Of a stretch of 64,000 nt of DNA, positions 22,501-34,460 are shown piece by piece (the first letter of the stretch is position 1; each line of letters opens with the position of its first letter). The notes beneath the pieces were generated by a model. It was not told the origin of the DNA. It was given only the letters and a program-made list of their open reading frames with translations, and made no database searches. The stretch covers positions 1,364,001 to 1,428,000 of the forward strand of contig MARA01000004.1 of NCBI GenBank assembly GCA_001792895.1, written 5' to 3'. Origin of the DNA: Lentinus brumalis. Taxonomy: Eukaryota; Basidiomycota; Agaricomycetes; Polyporales; Polyporaceae. A program made the position numbers and the translations under genes.

Positions 22501-25500
22501 GAATGCGAAGGTGACCCAGTACGCCCAGCCTCCACAGGCAGCTAAATATGATGTCCATATATCCTTGTTTATACCCCCCACTTCCCTCTTCTCGTCTTCG
22601 ACAAGCTTTCTTGGCGGCTTCTTCGTAGGCTTGATGTCCGAGTTCAACAAGGTCGGTACGTCGGAGGCAGCAACGCTCGGGGTTGTCGAGGTACCGTCTG
22701 GAATGTCGACAGCGACGTCCGCGTTTTCTTCCACCAACGGATTGAGCGCCGCCTTCGTCTCTATACTCGCAGGAGCCTTGGCATACGTGAGTGTTTCTAA
22801 CAGGTCGGAGCGCTCGAAACCGCTGTAGTCGCCGGAATACTGGACACGGCCATTGTCGAGAGAAACGATATACTTTGCGCCGGACGCACAGAGCTGGACA
22901 TGATGAGAGACGAGGATGACAGTGCGGCCGCGCATCAGATCACCTTTGAGGCAGTATTGATACAGATGGCGAGCGGTATGGGCGTCGACTGAGTTCAGTG
23001 AGCATGATGTTGTGTGTGATAATCCAAAGTCAGTACATACCAGCAGACAGGACGTCGTCCAAGAAGAGGGTTGATGCACGCGAGTAGACAGCTCGTGCAA
23101 GCGAAACTAAAGGTGATGTCAGTCTGGATAGGACCGCAACAGCAACAATGCCTACCTCGCGCCTTCTGACCACCGGAGAGGTTGACCTGACGACACACCA
23201 CGGTGAGCTCAAGATGATTCGTAGAGTCAGCGAGTCATCGGAACTCACGCCGCGCTCTCCAATCTCGGATTCGTCTCCATCCTCCAAGATATCAAGGTCG
23301 CTCACTAGTGCACATGCCTAAGACACATGGTCAGTAAGAGCCATATATCGAATGCATACTCCATACCTCAAGGGTCTTTTGGTACCTTTCCTCCACGTAA
23401 GGGAGATCAAATAGGATGTTATCTAAATTTGCTGTCAACTACCACCACACAGTGAGCGCAGTGGGGATCAGACACTCACCCTTGATGGATGCATTGCGTA
23501 ACCATGCAGACTGCGGGACATACGCACACACGCCTTGCACAACCCACTCATGATCAGGGACGACGACACCAGCGAAAGACGCTAGGGCACTCGGAGGAGT
23601 CCGCGGGCAGATGACCTCTCCCGAGAGCACATCCGCCTCGCCCAGCAGCGAGAGCAGGAGTAGAGATTTGCCGCTGCCGAGCTTGCCGCAAACGAGCGAT
23701 AGCTCTCCAACGGGGAAATCGAGTGTCAAGTCCTTGAGCATGAATTGCTGCTGGGGGTGGACGGAACAGATGAGAGTGGGCTGTTCTTCGTAGATCGCTC
23801 CTGCGCCCATGTGAGGGTGGCCGAACGCGTGGCAATCGCACGAGGTTGATTGTCCAGGGATAGCACTGGAGTAATCTCCGCGCCCTCCAGGTACGTTTCA
23901 ATTCGACGCAGGGACACTCCCGACTGGAAAAGTTTGATGACTGTCTCCGGAACCGCGCCCATCGCGAACTTCATTTCGTTGAATACTGTCCATGGGGGGT
24001 TAGCAGGAAGTGGAGCGGCGTCAAGTATTATACCAACCGCTGATCTGTAGGACGCGATTTAGTATCGCACGCTGGCTCACAGACTATCCAGTAGTACACC
24101 TACAGATGTAAAGGCGATAGATGGAGTGAGGACTTGCTTCCGAACCACCGCGTAATGCCAGAACGAAACCAGCGTCACGAGAATAGGGGTGGCATTCCTA
24201 TACAATCGTTTAAGGACAATCAAGTCTGCGCACCGCGAAGCATTGCTCACCAGATGGCTCGAAACAATACTTCGATCGTGTAAGTTTTCTTTTGGTGTCG
24301 CAACTCGCGTTCGCGGATTGACTCGACGCGGCGTTCGAAGCTGCGTTCCCAAGCCATGAACTGATAGTATGTCAGAAATAGGTCCGAGCGGATACTGGTC
24401 ATACACGCACCTTCAACATACGTATTGCTGCAAGAACCTGCAAAGGGTGAAAACGTAGTCCCATGATGTGACATGCACAACTTACCTCGTTCATCAGTGA
24501 GACACGCTCGTCGCGCGCCTTCATGAGGTTGGTCTGGGTGCCAACCACGACTGAGCCGGCGAAATGATTGATAGGAAGAGAGAGGAGGATGACCCCGAGA
24601 CCAAAAAAGCATGACACTCCGAGGAGGCGGTATAAGTAGATTGTCGCGATGAGAATCTCCAAAGGTGCGTCAATAATGGTAAAGAGATGCAGCGCGAAGC
24701 TGGCGACTCGGTCGACGTCCGTGGTCATGAGCGTCATGACTTGCGCCTTACTCGAGAACTCTTCGGTTGGCTTGTCTTCGGTCTTGCCACCTTCTTGTGC
24801 CTTTTGCGGGTCTGACTCGGAATAAGTCGACGTAATGTTCTTTCGCACGAGAGTCTTCGCGAACAGCAGAGTATTCAGCTGTATTCGGAAGCGGACTTGC
24901 AGAGTGGTCACTGTAAGCGACCAGAGGTGATTCGCGACTGGAGGAATATGAAAGTCAGAGTTCGTCACCCTTTCATAGCAGGAGTCAACTCACCGAGATG
25001 CACGGCGAAGCCACCGAAGAGCAGTGCGGCCGAAAAGAAGTACCCCCACTCACGATGCTCGCGGGTCGGATCAACCTCCAAATAGTGTACGACGCGCTGC
25101 ACAAAGAATGCAGGGACGTAAAACATCCCGGAGACAACGACGGAGAGTAGGGCAATGACGACGAGCGATCCAGCGTTCACGCGGAGAAGGCGGTATCCGA
25201 GTTCTACCCCGGATCCACGTTTGGGAGACCACGATCCAATGTGAAGTTTCCATCGTTTCATCGTGGACCGCATGGAGGCATATAGAGTCGTTGCCCGCAT
25301 GTCTGCCGTCAAAATGGACAAGTCTCCGATCTCGATACTCTCGACAGTCTTCCCGAGCATGGCGACTCGAGTCGTGTACGAGAATAAGAGCAAGTCAAGC
25401 ACGGAGTCACCTGGGATAGACATGGGTTTTCAGCTCACATCCGGTTCTTACGACTTTTGACTCACTCGCAATGCCCGATACATTGTCTTCGTTCCTGGAG

Positions 25501-26216
25501 GTGATCCTTGCAGAGCCTTTGTCGGAGTATATTTCCTCTGGTGGGAAGTGGAGCTTCGGACCTCTCGGCGTAGTCGAAGCAACGCCTAGCGCGGCAGCAT
25601 ACAGAGCATATGCTGTATACCAGAGGGGACTGTATACGGCCACAGAGACGGAGAATGATGAAATAGTGGGGAGGGGTGCAGATGGCAGAATCGCGATGAG
25701 CGTATAGAGGGCAGTTGCCAGAGCGGTCAAGGCAGACAGATGCGTGATCGCATGTGCATGCTGGGAACCGGTTCGCCTGGTGGCGTACACAGAAAGTACG
25801 AAAGTGTACAGGGCGAACGCGACGTGCAACCCATAAGCAGTGGCGCTGAGACGCGTTTCGTGAACCATAGACAGACCGAGGTCGATGCACTCGATAGCTA
25901 GGACGAGTGCGAGCACGAAGCCGAGCGCAAGTTTCCTCCGGCGCACCTGTAAGAAAGACAGAGATTAGCATTGAACACGGTAGTAGCACAACAAACTCAC
26001 TCTACGCCAGAACCCGTCCGCGTCTATGGGAATACCGTCAACGAAATCCTCCGGTTTCGTGATGTCAAAAGGGTCCCGCAGAAGACTGCTGGTCCCGTCC
26101 AGACTCGTGGGCAACTCGGTCGTCGTCTTTCTCGGGCCCGCAAGACATAGGACAGCGATGCTAGTCGTAAGACCGGCGGTGAGTGTGATCGCGACGTGCA
26201 GCTGATACTCTGCCAT
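19525..26216 (-). CDS. ABC transporter, subfamily C (MRP/bile-acid-transporter type), full length
   Basis: ATP-driven exporter of organic anions or conjugates, probably at the vacuolar or plasma membrane. The start is ATG 26214-26216 ([15 protein letters not shown]). An N-terminal multi-helix TMD0 (about 26216-25430) precedes TMD1 (about 25420-23830). NBD1 has Walker A GKLGSGKS (near 23670), Q-loop [13 protein letters not shown], signature LSGGQKAR and Walker B STLFLDDV, with SHH after it. A linker of about 110 residues leads to TMD2 (about 22560-20950). NBD2 has GRTGSGKS, the Q-loop IIPQDPTILSG restored by splicing, [25 protein letters not shown], and the H-loop [14 protein letters not shown]. 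The C-terminus ends [11 protein letters not shown]. More than 20 introns are needed, one flanking an 11-nt exon. Both ATPase sites keep their key residues. The substrate cannot be inferred. Confidence 0.88.
19952..19962 (-). other. 11-nt micro-exon in the ABC transporter (encodes ATAS after Walker B)
   Basis: The invariant DEATAS-VD stretch is recovered only if GCTACTGCTAG is kept as an exon between two introns. The upstream intron runs from GTATGG to ACCGTCAG, and the downstream one from GTGACTGAATG to CACGATAG. Joining gives GAG|GCTACTGCTAG|CGTCGAC, that is E-ATAS-VD, in frame. Confidence 0.75.
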
Positions 26217-26702
26217 GGTGACCAAATTGGAGAGACGTGCTGGCGTGGGTGTCTGTGGGACGTGATGGTTGAGAATCCAGACTGCGAACGACGCTCACTA
26301 AGTAGCGATATACCTTGACTGTCGGTCCCGCCGTAGGACGATGACTCCTTGAAAACACCGGTGACCGGTAGCCTGCTCCTCATGGTTGAATTGTCATCAG
26401 TTATCTCAATTGCATCAAAAGATGGACTGGGCCCGCCGGGCGCGAGCACGTCTACTTAGTACCCGCGTATCCGGCAGATACACATGCATGGTGAACTAGT
26501 ACCGCTCCGCGACCGGGATTCGAGTGCATGAGAGGGCATGGCATGAACAGAGCAACGGAGATCGTAGGAGATTGCACTTAGACGACTCATTGAAGCTCCT
26601 GACAGACTGTTGCGAAACATGACTGACCGACTCGGAATTGTCTGCGGAGCCGGGTGTGGTGGAGAGCAAACCAGAACGTACGGTTCTGAACCGGGAAGAA
26701 GC
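26217..26702. other. Intergenic: upstream of ABC transporter, downstream of U6
   Basis: No further coding exon of the transporter is evident. Long reading frames across 26456-27260 on the minus strand overlap U6 and look incidental. Confidence 0.4.
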
Positions 26703-26767
26703 AAAATAAATATTGAGACCCGTAGGTCTACCACTCCGGGAAAGCGTGTCATCCTTGTGCAGGGGCC

Positions 26768-26798
<31 letters not shown>

Positions 26799-26822
26799 TT
26801 CGTATGTCACCCCGAGGGGGAC
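26703..26822 (-). ncRNA. U6 spliceosomal snRNA
   Basis: Minus-strand sequence contains the invariant U6 core: GGAACGATACAGAGAAGATT (with the ACAGAGA box at 26778-26784 that pairs with the 5' splice site), then TAGCATGGCCCCTGCACAAG (AGC triad and internal stem-loop), then GATGACACGC. A 5' stem-loop (GTCCCCCTCGGGGTGAC) fixes the 5' end near 26822. The 3' tail after GACACGC differs from textbook U6 and runs to a T-run at 26706-26703, a plausible Pol III terminator, so the 3' end is approximate. No intron interrupts the core. As the catalytic RNA of the spliceosome it serves every intron-rich gene here. Confidence 0.93.
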
Positions 26823-27496
26823 AACTAGACGAGCGACCGTATGTGTAGAGTCTCGGCAGTCATGCTTTCTGCTCAGGTTGCGGGTGCCGGCGCTTCGGCC
26901 ACACGCTCTTCTTCTCGTCTCCCATCTGTGACTCTGACGGTGCACTTTACGTGCACATTGCAGCTTCATCCACCCGCCTGGCCACGATACCTGTGTAGCG
27001 TCAAGCCGTCCCTGTACAGCCCGCGCGGACATACAAGGCGGCGCGCTTGGTCGCCATTTACTCACCGACAGCTCAGGCGCCCTGCTATTGTTCTTCGTGC
27101 AAGCCATTGTCCTTCGCGTGTCAAGTTCCCGGACCACCTCGCATTTAAAGGCAACCATGGACCCGCCCGACTCCTTTGTGGCCCCGGGGGTCAGCTTGGA
27201 CTGCTTTAGACTGCTTTGCAACATACGCTTTCGCCTCCCGTAGACGTGCTTTGGCTTCATCCCGCTCCCTCTTCCCGACCTTTAAAGGGCTCGCTCTCTA
27301 GGTCGCCTACCTGCTTATTTGCTACTCGTCACCTCCGTTTCTCCTCGCACACAGGTCTCCAACGTTCCTTCGAGTTCATTCGCCTGCGTGTCTGTCTACT
27401 GTCGTTCTCTGCTACGCTCCCCGTCCCACGACAGCTGACGTCTGTCAACTACGACCAACTCTATCCCATCCCTTGCTGCCCCGCTTTTCAGGCATA
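26823..27496. promoter_or_regulatory. Upstream region shared by U6 (minus) and the four-pass membrane gene (plus)
   Basis: The last 250 bases before 27497 are strongly pyrimidine-rich on the + strand (for example around 27255-27300 and 27380-27480), as in basidiomycete core promoters, with TTTAAAGG at about 27280. No clear TATA box 25-30 bp upstream of U6 is seen. Confidence 0.4.
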
Positions 27497-28959
27497 ATGC
27501 TTGGACGCCTCCCTCAGGCATCCCACGAGATGCGGAACCCGTTCGTAGTCTTGCGCTTCGTGCTCTTCGGTACGTTTCAGGCTTGTCTCAGACATTCGTG
27601 CACTAACCCTAGTCCTCCGCAGCTATCTTAGTCTATGTTAATATCCTTATTCTTGGACTTGCGGGGTGGAACATCACAGTGCTGAAGGGGTTGAAGCTTC
27701 ACGGTAAGTCGCTCTCTGTTGTCCACTTTCCCATCTCATCTCCTGTCAGACCTAAGTGCTCCCACATTCGTGATCTTCAATGCCTGTGTACTTATATTCA
27801 TGCTCGCTGCGTAAGTCATGTCTGTTGACATTCTTCGCGATACACGCTGACGCGACGAACGTCCCAGCTGCCTGGCGTCACCATGGCTGGTGAACAAGCG
27901 CGTAGACAAGGTACGCGATGAATGCGTGTGGACAGGTGTCATGTCCACACTGCAAGTCGCTAGCTGCTTCAGCATCACTGTGAACGGACCCGCTGCCCTA
28001 TGCCAAGGTGTCAGCATCACCGCGTGTGCATCGTCCTCACTTGTTGTCGCACTTTCCTGGATATCGTGCATGATCCGTATGTATTCAACTTCATCGTGAC
28101 ACATGTTGCATCGGCGTGCTGATTTCGTTTGCCTGCAGTGATGCTGTATTCTTTCTCCCTTCTCACGACCGCCATTACCCACATGAGCATCATCCCTGAC
28201 GTCTGGTCTGCTTCCGTCCGTACCGTGCGCTGGTACAAGGAGCCCGTTGACCACCTCGAAGCGCCCCCGGCAACCCGCTACGAGAAGTCGCGATTCTCCG
28301 AGATGCTTGAGCAGAAGCGTCTGTCGTTCTACTACCCAACGCCGATCTTCGAGCAGCACGCCAAGGCACTTCCCGTATCTCCCCTGGACCTACCGAAGTT
28401 CCCTTCTACGCCGACCTCGCCAATCTGGCAGCCGCGCAAGGACTCTGCCGGGTCTTTGACTTTTGCAGAGCCCGTACTCCCTGGACGTCGGCCAACCTGG
28501 ACGAGTCGGGTCATGAGCGGTGCGACCTCGTTCAGGCTCTCGCACAAGATCAGTAACGAGAGCATGCGACCTGGTTGGGCCAAACGCGCGTCACCGCGCC
28601 GCGGTGTTGATCTTCCCTTCACTATGCCGCGCTTCTCGCTGAAACCCCTGCCTCCTGTTCGTCCTCTCCGGCCGCTCAAGCTCAAGTCGCATTGGAGCCA
28701 GTCGACTGCTTCCCCGCTGCCGGCTCCTGCACTCCCTCCGAAGGCCCGCGTTGCGGGTCCACTGGACACGACGCTCTCCCCCACGAGCACGTTCTACATT
28801 GATCTGGAGCGCGACGCGGTCGTCTCGGTCGCTCCTGTTCCCCGTCCGACATCTTACGGGATGTTCCCAGAGGACGTCGTCGACCCCGACCAACCCATCA
28901 CGCGCGCACAGCGCAATGAATGGGTGCGCGCGAACAGCCCGGCCTCCTCTCTTCGGTGA
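27497..28959 (+). CDS. Four-pass (MARVEL-like) membrane protein with long C-terminal tail
   Basis: The start is ATG 27497 (MLGRLPQASHEMRNPF). Five exons are joined by introns at GTACGTTTC, GTAAGTCGC, GTAAGTCATG and GTATGTATTC. Helices: TM1 VLRFVLFAILVYVNILILGL; TM2 APTFVIFNACVLIFMLAACL; TM3 WTGVMSTLQVASCFSITV; TM4 ASSSLVVALSWISCMI continuing to LMLYSFSLLTTAITHM. Conserved features of the fungal family are the R-N-P before TM1, G-W-N after it, and an R-V-E-C-like turn (RDECVW) before TM3. The roughly 260-residue tail is Pro/Ser/Lys-rich with SPLDLPKFPSTPTSP. Its layout parallels the gene at 13407-14894, but the sequence is quite different. Function unknown; plasma-membrane domain or trafficking roles are typical guesses for the family. 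Confidence 0.75.
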
Positions 28960-29275
28960 AGACCAGGCATCCTTGTGTATGGGCTCATTCTGTTATCATG
29001 GGTGGACACTGGACGCTCTGCTGAGACACTGTGCCTCCCCCATACGACGTTCCCACATCGCTAGTCGAGGTGTATGATTCCTTCTCCACCCTTCCGCATT
29101 CTGTTTGCTGTAGTATTTAGTGCACACGGACTGTATCGATTAGAGGGTATATCTGCGACATCACCGCCGTCCTGTAGCGACGAGAACTTTGTAGCCTGTA
29201 CATAGCACGCGCATCCTAATTGTATCCCAAGCTTTTCGAGTATTCCAACATGTCAGATGTCCCTTCCGTTAGCCG
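28960..29275. other. Convergent intergenic region, 3' ends only
   Basis: About 316 bases between the stop codon of the four-pass protein (+) and that of the proton channel (-). A+T-richer, consistent with two 3' ends. No other feature seen. Confidence 0.5.
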
Positions 29276-30120
29276 TCAGAAGTCCTGATTCGAGTCTTCT
29301 GTTTGAGTACGCTCGAACTGGGTGATGCGTGCTCGTAACTCCTGATTTTCCTGCCGGAGAGCCTGGACGGATTTGAGAGCCCGCTCGAGCTCCTGCTTCG
29401 TTTCGGCTAATGCCTTTGCTTGTTCCTCCTCCAGCTCCCCTGCGCCGACGGCGATACCTGGTCATAGTCATGCCGTGAGCCGCGCGACCGGCACAAATCA
29501 TCCACGACAACATGGAGTTTCCTGTATGTTCACTCACCTCCAACCAGCTTCACCAACCTCCACATACGCAGGATAATCAGCAGCGACGCGAGCTCCCTCT
29601 CCCGACCACGTAAGACGACCTCGAGCACGAACGTCGTCACGATGACGATCGCGTCAAAAAAGTGCAGTATCGCATGCGGCACGGGGCCAAAGGGGTTGTA
29701 GTTTTGCAGACCGAGGGCCCATATGGTGACCGGGATTTCAACGAGAAAAATGGTGGTGATGCTGAGCGAGATTTGGGCGAGGATGTTGAGCCAGATGGGA
29801 CTGTCCGGGCCCTCGATGGGCGTGCATTCCTCGGAGAGGAAGGTGTAGGCGAGGTCGGCGAGCACACATCCGGAGTCAATGAGGACCTATCGTGACAGAC
29901 AAAGTAACACAAGGGCGTAAACAGGGACCGTACAGACCAAGGAGACACACGTACGCACGAGAGTTATGACCATGTAGTGTAGAGCCGCAGATTCTAGGTA
30001 CTCTGCCGTGCGTCGTCTCACGCGTTCGTATTTGCTGTCAGCGACGCACTCTTGGGATTCGAGGTATGTGTTCACATCTGCGACATTAGGAGAGGGAAGA
30101 AGAGGATCCTGCTCGGACAT
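29276..30120 (-). CDS. Voltage-gated proton channel, Hv1 type
   Basis: A stand-alone voltage-sensor domain that passes protons out of the cell on depolarisation. The start is ATG 30118-30120 (MSEQDPLLPSP). Three exons give about 230 residues. S1 contains the selectivity Asp (VLIDSGCVLADL), S2 is LAQISLSITTIFLVEIPVTI, S3 has FFDAIVIVTTFVLEVV with Asp and Glu, and S4 is LLIILRMWRLVKLV. The RxWRxxR signature of animal Hv1 reads R-M-W-R-L-V-K here, so the third gating charge is Lys. A C-terminal coiled coil (EEEQAKALAETKQELERAL, ALRQENQELRARITQFER) would support dimers, as in animal Hv1. The 30-residue S1-S2 loop has two acidic groups. Fungal Hv channels are known; the role here is probably cytosolic pH control. 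It looks intact. Confidence 0.9.
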
Positions 30121-30345
30121 GTTCACTCTGTGCGCGAAGGTGCGTAGGAGACTCATGCCACACGCAGCACGGCGCCCGCCAGGTAGAAGACGCGTTGGTC
30201 ACATGATGCGCGCGACGCGTCGAAGTCGCGTCGTAAAAAGTTGAAAGTTACAGTGAACTGGCAAGGCCTATGTAGTTGAACTGACTCGCCGTGGAGCTCA
30301 TACGACAGCGGTAGAAGCAATCTCGTCTGCAAATTCCGGCCTATA

Positions 30346-31949
30346 CTACCGTGCGAGGTGAGCTATGGCTTCTGAGGTATTGCTCTCCGGCGGCGCGCTG
30401 ACTGTTGGCAGTGTCAAAGTCCACCTCCCTAGCCTTCGTGCACGGATGCGCAAGTCTGGGTCCCGTAAGTTGATGAATATGCGAGATACAAGCGTGGTCG
30501 ATAGTCTTTCGGGATGTCAGCGCGAAGGTTGCTCCAACCCAGTACGGAATTGTACGTACGCATTCGTGAGTGTCGTCGCAAGTCCTCTGTTGGAGTCCAC
30601 ATTCTATCATATCACGCAAGACTTCAGTGGCAGATCCGCATGGGATCAGACTTGACGTACATGCGTGCCCTGGATGCAAATTGGGTGAGAGTCGTTTCGC
30701 AAGGAAGAAACGCGTACTTACTATCAGCGTCAGGATATTTGCTACGCATGCCATGCATAGTATGCTGGTAATCATAGGCTATTTAGACGGAGGTTCAAGC
30801 AGTGTGTTGCCGGCACTCACGCGTAATATATGGCACCTGCAATCCACAGTTAACGGTGTCCCAGGAATACTGTCTGGACTGGACTCACCGTCGCGGAAGA
30901 ATACTTGTAATAGACCACGACCGACGGCGTGCCCCAGTCCAAACATCTTGAAGAGTGTAAGTACGAAAATGGCCGTATCTAGACAGAGCATGGTCATCCA
31001 GCAGAAGGCGTCCCCTATCACGCGGGATGATTTTTATGGGATTTCACGCCACATTCATATACACTCACGGAGTCCCCTAGAAACGATGTATGATCTACAA
31101 GGCTCACGATAAGAGAGCAAACTTACTGCTCTGCCGTCAAGTACAGGTCGCACCCAGCGATCCGGAAGCCGAGAGACCGGTTCCCCGTCAGCCGGGATAA
31201 TTGACGTTCTCGGAGACGAAGACGACCTGCGAAGGCCCGAGGGGTCAGAAGATTCCTGGTTGATGGCGCAGAACATACGATGGCACATGTGACTGCTAAT
31301 GTCATGAGGCAGAGCAGGATGCGCTTGCTTCGGTTATACAACGCATACGTGCGGATGATAAGGAGCACTGCAACAACAACATATGAGCCGAAGTCTGCTG
31401 CGAAATGTGTTAGAATTGTGGGCGTGCACCTCCAACAATGCATTGGCTTATGAAGGCGTAGTATTGGTGGTATCTTTGTAGCTGCCGGCACCTAGCGCCA
31501 GACATTCAGTCCACTCCCGGGAGGATGGAGTCTATCAGCGTACCGCTAGTACTTCCATACATCAGTATCGTGGCCCATATATTCAAGGATAACGCTCACC
31601 AGTGGAGGAAGGTCCCCGAAGTACTCAAAGACCACCGGGATGGTGCCGAATAGGCCAATGTATCGGTTGAGCATGAATAGCAGCCAGAATGGAGATAACT
31701 CCGCTCTACCCCAGAAAAGGTCGATTTCCGAAAAGAATGTCAAGATATAATCGTAGTAGAGCAAAGCTAAACCGCGAATCAGCACGAGTTACCAGGCAAT
31801 GACGGGTACCCACTCAACGCGATCATCGCAAGCCAGTTATTAGTGCGTTTCGAGCTGACGCTGCTTATGACGGTGGTCAGTGTTGAGGCGGGAGCATTTT
31901 CTGGCACATACTGTATGATAGCTAAGGAACTACTCGCACTATGATCCAT
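30346..31949 (-). CDS. DUF6533-type multi-pass membrane protein, array member 1
   Basis: One of four related genes on this strand. The start is ATG 31947-31949 (MDHSASSSLAIIHS). The first two introns are short and keep the frame into the DUF6533 signature ALTLLYYDYILTFFSEIDLF, then FMLNRYIGLFGTIPVVFEYF, CRQLQRYHQYYAFISQCIVG, VLLIIRTYALYNRSKRILL, and later GCDLYLTAEQ, AMLCLDTAIFVLTLFKMF, LLQVFFRDG, and the C-terminal STTLVSRIFINLRDPDLR ending AIAHLAR at 30346. About seven membrane helices are expected. One exon near 31150-31250 does not join cleanly with the obvious splice sites (a stop appears in the phase-0 join), so this copy may be mis-modelled or damaged. Function unknown; it is a family expanded in mushrooms. 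Confidence 0.7.
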
Positions 31950-32754
31950 AGTAAGTTAAGGGGGACGATGAGGTGAGAGCCACTGGCAAGAGGACGTTCC
32001 TGTTAAAGACCGTTGTGCCTTGTGCGCTCCTACGCGACGGAGCTTCAAACCTGACCTGTCGGATTTACTGGTATGGCAGTGGTTAATGCTGATGCATTAG
32101 GTCGTCCCAACACCGGAGATGAACACGCAACTGCCACCGTCATGATCATGATACGAGCACGGCCAGCTAACTCACCATGGCTGCAGACGACTTTCATCGA
32201 GTTTCAAGCACCCTGTTTTCGGCTGGTTGAGCATCGCTCGCCAACATCATACCCCAAGTTCTTTGGTATGAGGTGATTTAAGTACCTCCGCGCGATTCGG
32301 ATAAGACGAAGCGACTCGCTTGACATGTTCTCACGGTAGTCGAGCCAGGCGCTGGGATAATGATGGTTAAAGCCAGAGCAGGAGTCAGTACTTCAGTACT
32401 TGGACCGTTCGCACGTCGACGATACACCCCAAAGGCCACGATTGAGCTCGTTCGGCGACGGGGGCTCTGTCTATTAGACGATACCCATCCCACACGGACC
32501 ATACTTATTCAATTCGTCCGGGCCGTCGTATCAGAAGAGAAGGGCGACAGAGAGCCGGCGACGACGGTGCTTAAACACGAGGTCGCTAATTCACCGATTG
32601 TCTTCCTGTGTGACTTGAACATTGGCCGCGCGCGCAACGCAAGTAGCCGTAGCATTCGCTGAACAACCAGTCGCTTCCGAGAGCGTAAGTAAGTATCGTC
32701 TGAAGCACGTCAGTGACAGATGTGCCTACAGGTAGAGACTCGTCGACCGTATAA
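31950..32754. other. Spacer in the DUF6533 array
   Basis: About 800 bases. Nothing protein-like is seen on either strand; the A+T content is higher than in the genes. Confidence 0.4.
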
Positions 32755-34460
32755 TCATATTGCGCATGCCTCAGCAAGAAATGGATCCGTCGTCCTTGAT
32801 ATGAGCGCTATGTCTCCTGACGTTGTGCTCAGCAGCCCCCGATGAAACGACGGCATCCTGGTCTCCCCGAAAGCGAGTGTGTTTCCCGGAAGTGGAGACC
32901 TTTGAGTCAGCGTCCATCGCCCTATACGCCGTGCATCGCCTTGTAGACTCGGGTCTCGCAGATTGAGACATATGCGGGAAATTAATGTGGTGGAAAGCCT
33001 GCCAATGGGGAGGTGATTGTAAATACATTTTTTCCGAGCGGCACAGTTCAGGGGAAACGTACGCATTGGTGATTGTGGTCGCGATGCCACGGTACGAGTC
33101 CACAATCTGAGAGACGTGTCGAGATCAGTGTCTCCTTAGTACTGTCACAATGTCCACCCTCACGTTGGGTGCCTACGTAATGATAAGCTTGATGAAGCAA
33201 GGAACGAACGCAAGCAAGCGTACAGACCAGGAATGTTAAGATGTTGGCGACATTGGCGACGACTAGTATGCTGGACTGTGGATGAGCGACACAGCTACCG
33301 GGATCGTGAACTGGACTAACGCATAATACATCGCCCCTGTATGTTCCGCGGTCAGCGCTAAAATACCATCACGGAAACCAGAACATACCGTCTCTGAAGA
33401 GAACCTGTAGTAACCTCTGACGCATCTCGTGACGCATATTTAGTGTCTTCACCAATGTGAGCACGAACACCGTCGTGTCCAAGCATAGCATCGCAATCCA
33501 CCCTATAGCACTCCCTACAGAATTATGTCAGTGCGTGTGGATATAGATTAAGACGTGGTGACTCACGAAGTCCCCTAGTGAAGGCAGCCTTGTGAGTGAA
33601 GAGAATGTGCACCATACTGTCGACTCACTGTTCCGCGCTCAGCGAGAGGTCACAGCCGATGGAGGTGTACTGGGACGAAGTGTTCGTGGTCACAGCCTTG
33701 GTATTCACATTAGCTGCGATCAGAGTCCCCTTCAATCGCTGTCAGCGTACGCGTTCTGTGACCATCGTGGCAGGGCGCACCGCGGACAAGACAAGTCCCA
33801 ATATTGTGAGCGCTATCAGTATGCGTCTGCTCCGCTCGTACAAGGCGTATGTGCGCAGGATGAGGATAACTTGCGGAAATAAACGTGAGATCCCGCGGAC
33901 CACTAACGAAAGGTGTGCGTACCGCCGACAATCACCTGCCCCAGGATGGCGTAGTATTGATGATAGGTCTGCAACTGTCGACAGCTGGACGTTCATCAGC
34001 ACAGTTCAGGGCTGTGACATCCAAGACAGGTACGGACCGCTATGGCAGTTCACATTGTCATTGCACAATCAGTCGGCGATAGAGCAAGCGGCGCAAAGCG
34101 CACACGTACCTCCGGCTTGAAGTGAACAAAGTACTCCAGTGCAACGGGGATGGAACCTAGTAGACCTAGGTAACGATTCACGACGAATAGAATTGATACC
34201 AGGGAGAATCGGGCCCTCTTCCAAAACCGGTCGAGCTCCATCGAAAGGGTCAGGGAGTAGTCGTAGTAGAGCATAGCTGGGACATAGGGTTAAAATGACT
34301 TTTAGCATCAGGGAAAATGTCACATACTCAATGCAACCATCGCAAGCGAGTTGTTCCATCGAACTGAAGATGCTCTGCAAGTGATGCGTGAGCGATCTCA
34401 GAGGACAGTAGCAACGAAACCGACGTACAATGTCGCAGCGGATAAGCTGTTGGACGCCAT
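32755..34460 (-). CDS. DUF6533-type multi-pass membrane protein, array member 2
   Basis: The start is ATG 34458-34460 (MASNSLSAATL). After two short introns the conserved N-terminal block reads ASSVRWNNSLAMVAL, MLYYDYSLTLSMELDRFWKR, FVVNRYLGLLGSIPVALEYF; then TYHQYYAILGQVIVG, VILILRTYALYERSRRILI, GCDLSLSAEQ, AMLCLDTTVFVLTLVKTL, RLLQVLFRDG and C-terminal STTLISRICLNLRDPSLQ. It probably ends at 32755 (FLAEACAI). Exon order, intron positions and block spacing match the neighbours, so it arose by tandem duplication. All main blocks are present. Function unknown. Confidence 0.72.

Noticed and set aside
26456..27260. Open frame of about 250 codons on the minus strand
   Set aside because: It runs through the U6 snRNA and has no protein-like blocks.
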